Assembly: GCA_015183035.1 (NCBI GenBank)
Contig: JACZZP010000012.1
Coordinates: 248,001 to 312,000 of the forward strand
Reading direction: 5' to 3'
DNA from: Meloidogyne chitwoodi
Lineage: Eukaryota; Nematoda; Chromadorea; Rhabditida; Meloidogynidae
DNA: 64,000 bases
The position numbers were made by a program, and so were the translations under genes. Shown here piece after piece: positions 20,779-31,395 of this stretch. The notes beneath the pieces were generated by a model. It saw only the letters and a program-made list of their open reading frames with translations. It made no database searches and had not been told where the DNA came from. The number at the start of each line of letters is the position of its first letter. The stretch's first letter is position 1.

Positions 20779-23700
20779 TTAAAGTTTTATTAATTCTTCT
20801 TCCTCGCATTCTTGAGATTCGTAAAACTCAAAATGGACAATTTCAAATTGATTATCACCCTATTAATTAAAAAAAATATTTTTAAAAACTTTACAGTATT
20901 TAAACCTCAAAATAAACTTTTTTGTCTGGAATTGTGGTATTCATCCATTTAATTATTTCTTTACTATGCTGATTAACAGACGTGAAAGCCTTAATTTTAT
21001 TAAAAGAAAAATGATAATCAGACCTGAGCAGTTATGTTCGTAGTATTTCTAATAATTTTTTCGCATTCATCACCGAAGGAAACAACACCAATCAAAAACC
21101 ATCGAAATGTACCATTATTATCTTCAAATTTAGTAATAAGACCACCACCACTATCACCCTTTAAAATTAATTAATTTTAAATTTAATTAATTATTAACTT
21201 CACACAATCCAGATTTGCTCTCTTGCACAGTACAAATAATATCATTTACTGCAGTATAATTAAAATTTCGCAAAGCAACTAAACATTCATTATCTTTCCA
21301 AACGTCAGGCATAGTAACAACTTGCAACTGCTTTCTACTTTGAAATCTACAGTCTTCAGCTTTTTTAGATGTGCAATTTTGAGCTAATGCTAAAAAAGAA
21401 AAAATTATATTAAATTTTATAATTTGTCTTATTATTAAATTAAATAAAAAAATATATTTACGATCTATTCCCCAGCCGTGCGAAGTCACTTCCTTTTCAC
21501 GCCAATTTTTAAATCCTTTGAATTTTTTATTTTTGTGTAGTTCCATTAAACACTTAAATATAAAGGAAAAATAATTTTTATTATAAAAATGGTAATTTTC
21601 ACTTATGCGACACAATGTCAAAAACTTTTATCTTTTTCTCAAAAGGATTTATACAAAAAATCCTCTAAAATAGACTTTTCATAGAGGGATTGAAAAATAA
21701 GCCTTGGAGAAAATTACGGTATTTATTAAAAGAAAAATATATTAAAACTTGCGGACCTTTTAAGTCGCATAAATATAAAAATTAATAAAATTACTATATG
21801 ATTAGCCATGTTAGCAGGAACTTCCTCTTCTAATTCAAGAATTGCATAATCATCTTAATATATTTTTAATCATTTAATGGGTTAATATTTTTAAATATTT
21901 AAGGAGAGTAACTTTCTTTTTTGAGTTAATTACCCCCCCAGTTCGGTGCTAAAATTTGAGTGCCAATTAATACTCTTAATGCATTACCACTAAAATAATT
22001 TTATTTTAATTAAATTACCTAATTATAAAAAAAGTTGACACTCAAATTTTGGCACCGAAATGGGAGGTGCGGCATAACGGAAAAGTACCAAATAATTAAA
22101 AAAACAAACTGTAATCGCATCGTGCATCAAAAAAACTGCTATATTTTGCTCTAAAATTTAATTAAATTTAATTAATTATTTGAATATTTTATAACCTTAA
22201 AATACGAAAACGTTTCTGGTATCTTTTTGTTTCACAATCTTCTCCTTCTTTTTCAAAAGTTAATCCACGATTAATTGAACAGATTGATCCAATATAAACA
22301 AAAATGTGATTCTGAACTTTATCTTCTGGTATTTTGGCTGAACTATAATTTTTTTAAATTTATTTGAGTTATCAATTGAATGTTAGAGAATTTGTGGAAC
22401 AACTAGCAAATGACGGAGAGTCCAAAACTTTAAGCACATCAATAGGCTTTGTATCATATTTTTTGATTTCCAAAAAAATTTTTTGAATATATGTGTCATA
22501 ACTAATTCGAAAGAGCTCGTCGAGCAGAGTAGAATAAGACTTAAATATAACCTAATTTAATTTTAAATGAACAAAGTTATGAACGATTGAATATGTATAG
22601 GTGATTACCGAGGCTGCTCTCTAGTTGCGAGGTTTCAATCGGTTATAACTTTGTTTAAAGTCAACGAAATTTGTTGTTTTTGATATCATTTGACTCAACT
22701 CGACGAGCTCTTTTGAATGAGCTATTATATGTACATTATAAAAAAAAATTTAGAAAATCAAAATAGGATAAAAAGCCTATTAGGTTCATCACAACTTCGC
22801 GTCGCAAATATTCCAAGCAAAAAATCCCTGCTAGTATCCTTTCAAAGCCTCCGACTTTCAACGCCCAAAAAATCTTTTGAGCGTCCTTCAAATTTAACAT
22901 TTTCAACAAATCTTTTAAACAAACCTTCGGAGCACTCTTACAAAAATGTTTTATCAACTTCATCCCTTTTTAGCCCTTCCACTGTTTAATTATACTAAAA
23001 TTTAATAAAATTAACTTACTGACAGCATATTGATGGTAAATAACATTTTTCATCTTCAGTCACAATATTACCATATTTAAAGAAACAATGCGCTGCTGAT
23101 AAAACATGTCGGCGTGAAATGAGCGTGCCAGTACATACAAACTCATCTTTTGATATAAAATATTAATTAAATATAATATGGACTCCAACATTAATTCTGA
23201 TTTTTTAAAATTAATTCTGATTTTTTTAAACATTAATTCTGATTTTTGTAAAAATTAATTCTGATTTTTTTAAACATTAATTCTGATTTTTTTAAACATT
23301 AATTCTGATTTTTTTAAAGAATTAATTCTGATTTTATTAAAGAATTAATTTAAAAAATCAGAATTAATGTTTAAAAGAACTTTTTTGAGTCCAAACAAGT
23401 TTTGTTAAACAATTAAAGTCTTATTTAAGTGATTATTAGGGAAGGGGTTTCTTTCCAGTTTTTAAAAGAAAACTAGAAATTCCCGGTTTCCTCCCGTTTC
23501 TTCAAAAATGGAAAAATAACTCCCCGTTCCCGTAATCACTTAAATGAGACTCTAATTGCTTAATCAAAATATTAAATTTATTTATCAACTCACAAATGCC
23601 ATTGTCATATACATATAATGCCACAGCCCATGGATACTCTCCTTCTTCTACTGGGTCACCACCCATCACTTTTCTATGTGCTTGAAAGTTGTGTCGAAAC

Positions 23701-24219
23701 CGTGTTTTGTTAGAATGTGTAAATTTCCCATCGGTTGAATTTTTATGTCTGTTACGGCTTCGGAGATTTGGAGGAATATATCTTTTTTCTCTTCGATTAA
23801 TCTTTAATTAATTATTAATGAATTATTTTAAAGTTTAATTAAAATTACTTGGTCCCTATGCATATGCAAACCACAACGTTCCGAGTCTATAAAATTAATT
23901 AATTATTTACAAAATAATTTTTAAAAAATTGAAAAAAATTATAGAGAATATTTTAATTAAGAATTAAGTTTAATTATTAAAAAAACCATAATGTAAAGGC
24001 GGAAATTCTCCTTTCTTAACAAAATCTTCATACAAAGTCCAATCTATAGGTGCAAATTTTTCGCATAAAACGGTGACTTGAATTTTTTTATTTAAAAAAA
24101 GAATTCTTGAATAATTATAAAAAAGTTATATTACCTATTATTTGAAGAATAATTATTATAATAAAATATTTTAATAAATAAATTAATAATTTAAGTAAAT
24201 TAAATGTTAAATTAAGCAT
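20779..24219 (-). CDS. Secreted trypsin-like serine protease (family S1)
   Basis: The minus-strand exons give a complete chymotrypsin-fold enzyme. The start at 24219 opens with a hydrophobic leader, MLNLTFNLLKLLIYLLKYF. A pro-region with several Cys and a basic segment follows, then VMGGDPVEEGEYPWAVALY (equivalent to the IVGG activation site). Catalytic His is in LSAAHC (about 23089), catalytic Asp in DDYAILELE (about 21850) and catalytic Ser in GDSGGGLI (about 21151). A SHGWG block is near 21475 and a Cys before GDSGG completes the family pattern. The C-terminus is acidic (CEEEELIKL, stop 20779-20781). The triad is intact, so activity is expected; the substrate is unknown. It converges on the left galectin-like gene (118 bp apart) and is divergent from the syntrophin gene. 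Confidence 0.9.
21936..22065. repeat. Inverted repeat with TTCGGTGCCAAAATTTGAGTG core
   Basis: AGTTCGGTGCTAAAATTTGA on the left and CTCAAATTTTGGCACCGAAA on the right form a foldback in a protease-gene intron. The same core occurs in the syntrophin intron (27926-28200) and in the galectin-like gene arrays. Confidence 0.7.
22495..22720. repeat. Imperfect foldback with AGAGCTCGTCGAG ends
   Basis: AATTCGAAAGAGCTCGTCGAG on the left is answered by CTCGACGAGCTCTTTTGAAT on the right, about 200 bp apart, in a protease-gene intron. Probably a decayed MITE. Confidence 0.55.
22785..22885. repeat. Dispersed repeat copy (pairs with 26700-26815, inverted)
   Basis: The stretch with ATTCCAAGCAAAAAATCCCT and CCTTTCAAAGCC is present in reverse orientation at 26700-26815 in the syntrophin intron. 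The two are about 100 bp long and easily aligned. Short open frames here belong to the repeat. Confidence 0.7.
23185..23365. repeat. ATTAATTCTGATTTTTTTAAAC tandem repeat in intron
   Basis: About seven units of roughly 22-24 bp containing AATTCTGATTTTTT, ending with an inverted AAATCAGAATTAATG copy. It belongs to the widespread TTCTGATT family of this window. Confidence 0.8.
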
Positions 24220-24790
24220 TTATTTTTTTATTAAAAATAAAATTAAATTTTATTAATAAATAAAATTAATTTCCAAATATTTAAATATAATTTTGAAAAA
24301 CGAATAAAAATATTTTTCTTTTTATTTTCCCTTATGATTCACACATTATTTTTATTAAATATATTTAATTTAAATTATTGTTATTTGCACATTTAATTAC
24401 TTTGACAAATTATAGAAAGAGATAAATATGGATGTTGAATCAAATATTTAAAAATTAAAAAGTTTTGTAGAATTTTATTTGAAAAAAAAATTTTAAATAT
24501 TGAAATGCTGCTGTCTTACAATGTTTTATGATTTAATATTTATTTTTCTACATATAAATATATTTTGTAAATTAAAAAATTAATTGTTTTTTAATTAATT
24601 ATTTATTATTTTTCCAAAAAAAATAAAATATATAAATAAATATCAGCTGTTATTATTTGTGTTTTATAATACTTGGCTTGTTTTCGATTGATTTAAACTC
24701 TTCTTTTAAGCTTAAAAATAGAAAGACATACATATAATATATTTTATTTTACTAATTTATTTATAATTTTTTAAATTAAACTAAAATAAA
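24220..24790. promoter_or_regulatory. Divergent intergenic region, protease / syntrophin
   Basis: About 570 bp of AT-rich DNA lie between two genes reading away from each other, so it must contain both promoters. I see no specific motif that I can name. Confidence 0.45.
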
Positions 24791-27700
24791 ATGAAAAGAA
24801 AACAAGTTGAGGTCAATCGCAATCTTGATGTTGTATGTTTTAATTTTATTTAAATTTGTAAATAAATTACTGTATTTACTAAAATAAAGTTTGCACTTGA
24901 ATTAAAGCTTCCCTTCAAAAGAAAAGTTCTGTTTTGGGGAAAGGTTGAAAAATAAAGCTTCCGCGGCTTAAATACTCTCTAAACTAAGAGCTCCATTTTA
25001 AAGAATATTTTAAAAATAAAACCTCCGGGGGCTTAATTAAAAAAATTAATTTTTATTTTATTTAATTTTAAAGGTTCACAGTGGTTTAGTACTTTGGCAA
25101 CAACAAAAACAATCATCAACATCTTTTGGGTCTCCAATAGGACGAGAACGTATTGCTAGGTTATTATTAACTAAAGGTAATATTAAAAAATTTAAATTTA
25201 TTAAAAAATTAAAATAAATTAAATTAATTTTAATTTCCAATTTTTAGATCAATTAAATGTCCAATTACCTCTTACAGACGAATCCGCAAATGAATTATTA
25301 GCATTACAACAACAAAATGGAAGTATAACACAATTAAGTTTTGCAGAGTTAAATAATGAACAAAAAGTAGCACTTAGAACGGTTAATGTACCTAAAGGTG
25401 TGGAAGGACTTGGGCTTTCTATTAAAGTGAATTTTAATATTTTAAAAAATATTAAATTAATTTTAATTAATAAAAAGGGAGGAAGTGATGGAACACACCG
25501 TGTGCCTATTGTTATTTCTAAGGTAAAGAATTAATTTTAATTTTTTGATTTTCCACTTTCCTAAGAATTTAATCAATTTTGAATGTCACATTTTTAATCT
25601 TGAATTTTAAATTTTGACTTTTTTCAAATTAACTCCATTAAAGTATCTTCTTTCAGCTTAGAATTATTATTTAAATCTCTCAACATGTTTGGTCATATAA
25701 AATAAAAAATATGTAAAAATACTTAATTCTAAGTTAAGGTACTCCCCGGTCTATCAGCAGCAAAAACTGGTCAAATATTTGTTGGTGATTTAATTATTGA
25801 AGTTAATGGAATGTCTTTAGAGGGTAAAACACATGAAGGTTGGTGGAGAAATTAATTATTTTTTAAATTTATTTAATTTTTAGAAGTTGTCCAACTCCTT
25901 AAAGATTCAACAGGCCCACACGTTACATTAACACTAAAACGGGACAGTTCGGTGTCTCCTTTGTTACGAAACACAGGTTTAGGAGAATCTTCTCCAACTG
26001 ATCAAGTTGCTGTTTTTAAAGTTATTTTTTTAATTAAAAAATATACCTTTATCCGGAAAACATTAAATAAAAATCAGAATTTATATAAACATTTTTATTC
26101 AATAACAATCCGGAAAAACAAAAGATAAAAATCAGAATTTCTCAAAATATTTTTATTAAATTACAATCCGGAAAAACATAAATAAAAATCAGAATTTCTT
26201 CAAAACATTTTGTAATTTACTATTATTAAGAGTGCATTAAAAACCCCAATGTTATACCAACAATCTCCAAAACTTGAAGAAAAACCTGTACGAATTGAAG
26301 AACAAAAAAATAATAATAATATACAAGTGTTTGATAGTGAAGATGATGTAGCTGGGGGTAGTGAAGGCGAAAAATGGAAAAATATTTGTAAAATTCCATT
26401 ACCTTTAGCTTTTGTTAGTAGATATTTATGGGCAACAGATAAAATTAGGTAAAAATAAATAAAATAATAATTAAAAAAAATTAATAGGCGTTTTTATAAG
26501 TCAGAGAGCGCAGAGTAACTTACCTCCCTCTCTCTTCCCTTCTCCGTTAGAATAGTTTATTTGAAAAAAATTAATTTTTTTTGAATTAAATAATTTATTT
26601 TAATTAAAACCAGCGTAGGTATGCTCAGATCAGTGTATAAAATTATGGGGAAAATTAATAACATGGGGAACATTAAAAAAATACTTTAGGGAGACGCGCC
26701 GGGGGGAATTGAAAATTTTTGGGCGATGAAAGCCTGCGGCTTTGAAAGGGTCCTAGCAGGGATTTTTGCTTGGAATATGTGCGTCATGAGCGGTGTGAAG
26801 TTGTGGTGGGTTAAAAGTTGTGGTTGGTGCCAAAGTGGTGGTGCAACCCTCCGGCGTTTGAGGGCCTTCGGCCCTCAAACGCCCCGCTAAAATTAGGAAA
26901 GTTGTGGTGGGTTAAAAATCGTGGTCGGTGCCAAAGTGGTGGTGCAACACTCCGGCGTTTGAGTGCCTTCGGCCCTCAAACTCCCATTAACCATCTCAAC
27001 CAAAATCTTTGACCCCCCTAACTTTGTCAATCTTGTCCTAAAAATTTTACAAAAAATATTTTTGGAATCCTCTCGACAAAAGCTTTCAAAGGATATATCA
27101 TTTGGCCCCCATACTTTAATTTTAGGGTAGGCCATTTTGGCTCTCCAAATTTAGAAAGGATTTTATGTATGTCAATAATTTCCAAAAAATCATATCTTTT
27201 TCAAAATTATCCTTTTTTTAACATTTTAAATGTTAAGAGGTTTTAAAAAATATCCTGATTTAATAAAAATACATTAATCCAGACCAATGGCAAAATTTTG
27301 AATTTCCAGGTTTTTGACCCTAAATACCCTAAAACCTAATATTTTTCAAATTTTTTTCACTCATAAAATAGCTAATTTTTTACTTTATTTAATAAGCTTT
27401 GTTTCATTTCAATCCGACCAAAACATACAAAGTTAAGGTCGATTGAAAATTTTGGAAAATATTCCAAAGGGATACCCCTTTGGAAAAATTTTGAAAAATT
27501 CTTTTTTCGTAAAAACGTCTTATATGGGGTAAAAATACTCCCTGAATACGAATCCGACGTCAGAAAAATTTTACAAAATTTTTTCGAAAAGTTATGGTCA
27601 AAAAACCGTCAGAGTCCGAATCACTTTGCGGACACTAAATCACTGAGACTCAAGTGGACCCCAAACAATTCTTATGTTTTTCGGACCGTAAAGGGACACT

Positions 27701-30228
27701 TTACAAAATAGGCTATTGAAATCGGATTTTACACGCAGATTTGAAAAATTGACCCAATTAACCCCCGCTTTGAAACACATATCTCCCCAAACTTGCATCC
27801 CAGACTCAAGTGACTCCCAAACTTTTTGTAGTGAACACATGTAGCTACAAATGCCTCAATAACACTCAAAACTCCCGACTTAATTTTCGCACTCAAAAAA
27901 GCAATTTAAATATTCAATCGATCATTTCAGTGCCACACTCAAATTTAGCACCAAAATGACTATTCCCATTGAACTCCCTCAGCTGATTACCTATTATCCC
28001 TCAAATAATTCCATATTTTTAGTTTATTATTTAAATGGCCATTTCAGTGCCACACTCAAGTCTGGCACCAAAATGACCCATCCCATTGAATTCCTCATAG
28101 CCGATTAACTATTATCCTACGAATAAATCCCACATATTTTTAAATTATATCGCATTCGGCTATTTCAGTGCCACACTCAAGTTCGGCACCGAAATAACCT
28201 GTCCCAAAAAATTCTCCGTACTCGAATACATATTATCCCAAAAGAATTTCCCCAAAAAAGCCAACCGTTGTCGCTAGACTCTAAAAAAACTATTAGAGTC
28301 TGGGCTGAACGTTTCAGTCTCACGCGGAAAACTACCCTTTAAATTGAAATTTTTCAAAAAAATTTTTTTGATTCGACATCTACTATTTGGTGCGCAATCG
28401 CCTCCCAGCGGAAGCTTTCCGCTATCTGCCACCGTTCACGAGATAGATCCGGAGCGGGGGCTGTTTCGGCGGGAAGGAACTCCCGCACCAAAAAGTCTAT
28501 AATTTTCCCGGATGCGCACTCAAAAGTATCCAGCAACATATCGTACTTCCAGCCCTCTCCAAGTAATTTAAAAGGAGCCTTAATTTTTTTCGCACGAAAC
28601 ACTAAACTAAACTATTATAGTTAAGTTAATACATTTTTTAATTAAAAAATTTTTTTTTTAATTTAAGAAGTAATGCATTCGAAGTTCGTTCAGTAGATGG
28701 ACGTTCTTCTGGTATTATACACTGTGAAGATCGCAAGGCTCTTGAAGTTGGAGGAATATTTTTAAATTTTTTTAAATATTTTAAAATTTAAAGCAATGGG
28801 TTCAACATATTGATTCTCACATAAATGCATTAAATCGTAAAACAATTAGAATGAGTAATAAATATTTACATGCTGCTGATAAGGTAATTAATCTAATCTA
28901 AAAATTCAAAAAAAAAAATATTTTAAATAAAGATTGCCTTTATTGGATGGCTAGAAGAGCGTAGACATCCTTCAGACACATTTTCTTCAACCAACCAAAA
29001 TAATAATTATTATAATACTTTTCCCTTAACAACGGATCCTAGACAACAATGGGCACAAAGATTTTTAATTTTTAAAGGAGCTGATATTTGTTTATTTGAA
29101 TCACCTCCAGTAAATTAAATTTTTTAATTTAATTAATTTAAAAAATTAATTAATTAACTTAGTTAAATGCGGATGAATTAGATAGATGTATTTGTATGCA
29201 TAAAATATATGAAACAGCACTTAAAACAGCTATAAAGCGTATTGACAGGCGTGAATATATTTTTGTTTTGAGTACTGTACATGGTAAAATAAATATTAAA
29301 TTAATTAAAAAATAATTTAAAAATAGGTCAAGAACATTATTGCTCATTCCAATCTAGAGAACAATTACATCGTTTTGAAATAGCCTTTTATGGGTGTTTA
29401 TATAAATCAGTAAATACAATGCAGGTAATTTATTTTTATTTTATTTATTTCTCTAATACATTAATTACATTCCTGAAAAACATAATATAAAAATCAGAAT
29501 ATATTCCAAACATTTTTATTAATTACAATCCGGAAAAACATTAAATAAAAATCAGAATTTATTTCAAACATTTTTATTAATTACAATCCGGAAAAACATA
29601 ATATAAAAATCAGAATTTATTCCAAACATTTTTATTAATTACAATCCGGAAAAACATAATATAAAAATCAGAATTTATTCCAAACATATTTATTAATTAC
29701 AATCCGGAAAAACAAAAAAATTTTATTTTATTAAATTCTATATAGACACGTACATTTGCTTGTAGCTATGATGGACGCCCTGCTGGTTTAGTTATTGATA
29801 CAAGACTGGGATTTTCTCTTTATGATATTCCTTCTAAAGTGAAAATTAATTAACAATAAAAAATTTGAAATTTTTTAAATTAAAAAAATTTAATTTTAAA
29901 GAGCTATATTTGGCAATATGGTTTTTCTGAATTAGAATCATCCTCTGATGATGGAAAAATGCGTGTTCAATTTATTTTTCGAAATGATGCAATTGCTCAG
30001 GCAATAGGTGTTAGACAATTGGATGTTAAGGTTAAAAAAGCAAATAATTTTTTTTAATGATTTTTATTTTAAAGGATATTGAATGTGATGAACCTCTAGC
30101 CTTAGTTTACACTTTACATTCATTCTACATTGCAAAAGTTAATTTTATTTTATTTATTTTAATTTTTGAATGAATTTCAGATTATGGGTGCTGATCCTGA
30201 ATTTTTGCAAGATTTACCTCTTTCCTAA
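24791..30228 (+). CDS. stn-2: Gamma-type syntrophin (PDZ, PH, C-terminal SU region)
   Basis: Cytoplasmic adaptor of the dystrophin complex. The spliced product starts MKRKQVEVNRNLDV (24791-24832). An N-terminal split-PH part with HSGLVLWQQ follows, then a PDZ domain with the ligand loop GLGLSIKGGSDG and HRVPIVISKVLPGLSAAKTG (about 25400-25960). That loop is the gamma-syntrophin form. After a Gln/acidic linker come a PH domain with WVQHIDSHINALN, IGWLEER and RFLIFKGADICLFE, and a C-terminal region ending MGADPEFLQDLPLS (stop 30226-30228). Order and length fit gamma-syntrophin. Orthology to C. elegans stn-2 is inferred from domain similarity. Most introns are under 150 bp, but one (26451-28668) is about 2.2 kb and filled with repeats. 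Minisatellites lie in other introns at 26030-26215 and 29470-29710. Confidence 0.92.
26030..26215. repeat. ATCCGGAAAAACATAAATAA minisatellite in syntrophin intron
   Basis: Three to four units of about 60 bp combine a CCGGAAAAACAT block with AAAATCAGAATTT and CAAAACATTTTTATT. The same unit recurs in the later intron at 29470-29710. Confidence 0.85.
26690..27010. repeat. GC-rich duplicated block with hairpins in syntrophin intron
   Basis: A block with GTTGTGGTGGGTTAAAA, GGTGCCAAAGTGGTGGTGCA and CCGGCGTTTGAG occurs twice, near 26800-26885 and 26900-26985. Each contains a GGGCCTTCGGCCC-type hairpin. It is much richer in GC than the surroundings. Open frames on both strands are repeat-derived. 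Confidence 0.75.
27926..28260. repeat. Three ~120-bp tandem repeats with CACTCAA..GGCACC core
   Basis: Three copies begin TTTCAGTGCCACACTCAA, continue with a GGCACCAAAATGAC-type block and end near ATTATCC. Divergence between copies is considerable. The core matches that of the repeats at 17602 and 21936. Confidence 0.82.
28354..28602 (-). other. 82-codon open frame of unknown origin inside syntrophin intron
   Basis: A minus-strand frame starting MFRAKKIKAPFKLLGEG has mixed amino-acid composition and GC-rich codons unlike the local introns. It sits in the repeat-filled 2.2-kb intron and has no recognisable motif. It could be a fragment of a transposon or a retrocopied gene, or chance. Confidence 0.3.
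29470..29710. repeat. ~60-bp minisatellite, four copies, in syntrophin intron
   Basis: Units contain AATCCGGAAAAACATAATAT, AAAATCAGAATTTATT and CCAAACATTTTTATTAATTAC. Copies are highly similar, which indicates recent expansion. Confidence 0.9.
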
Positions 30229-31395
30229 AATTTTAAAGAAAAATAATTTTAAAAAATAAACATATTTATAAGTAAATTTAAAATAAATAAAGATATTTTT
30301 TTAATTATATTTTTTTAAATATTTTTTTATTTATTCGATCAAGCATCTAAAAATACTTATAATGATTAAATTTTTTTCACCTCAATAAACACATTAAAAA
30401 ATAAAAATTAGACGCAATACATAATAATTTTTAAAGAATTAAAAATATTTTTTTAATTTATTTTAGAATAAATATCTATAATTTTAAAAATGAATTTTAA
30501 AATTAATAAATTTACTATTTATTTCTAAATATTAATTTTTATTTTTAAATAATAATAGAAAAGTATATAAAAAAATAGATAATAAAAAAATTTGAAGCTA
30601 ATTTCTTTAGAATCGAGATAATATGAAAAAAGCTGCACGAGCAAGGTGCACATCGTTAATAGACGGCTTGGAACAATAAAAAAAAGAATTGCGCATAAAA
30701 TTATAAATATATTTACGCTAATTTAATATCTTCTCTCCTTTTAATGCTAATTTACTACTTTTTTATTGAGATAAAAAAGATATTTTATGCATGGGGAAAT
30801 ATAGAAAAGGAAAAATTATTGGCTTCAATCTTTTATTGCTTAATAAAGTTGGGAGAAAAAATCGTCTTTTTGAATTACTCTTTTTCCTATTCTCAATTAA
30901 TTCACTCCTTGGTGGAAATACTCTAAAACTATAATTATTATTGCCATCTTTATAAGTTTTGTAATTGATTTTTAGTTAATCTTTTTATTGAACGAACTAA
31001 AAATTCTGATTTGTAAAATTTTACAATAGAAAATTTAAATTCTGATTTATAAAATTTTGTAATAAAACTTTAAATTCTGAATTGTAAAAACATTAGAAAT
31101 TCTCGATTTGTAATAAAATTTCTAAAACATAAAATTCTGATTTATTTTTATTAAATTTACAAATTCTGATGATTAAATTCTAACGAGTTATAATGAATTC
31201 TCAAGTAAAAAAATGCTTATATCCTTTTATTTTTTAAATTTATTGTTCGCTTAAATAACTCTGTGGGTGTTTTTTGAATTCCCACTGCGCATTCTTTTTC
31301 TGATTTTTAATCCAAAATTTTTATGAATTAAAGGTTGTTTTAATTTTTTGATTTAATTTACTTATTTTTTGTAAAATTATTAATCGCCATCAATT
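30229..31395. other. Intergenic region, syntrophin to ground-like gene
   Basis: AT-rich. It includes TTCTGATTTGTAAAA-type repeats at about 30990-31170. A 60-codon frame at 30744-30926 has low-complexity composition and is not called. The promoter of the next gene probably lies within 31170-31395. Confidence 0.5.

Noticed and set aside
22717..22989. Open frames on both strands in the protease gene
   Set aside because: They coincide with a dispersed repeat also present at 26700-26815 and interrupt no exon pattern.
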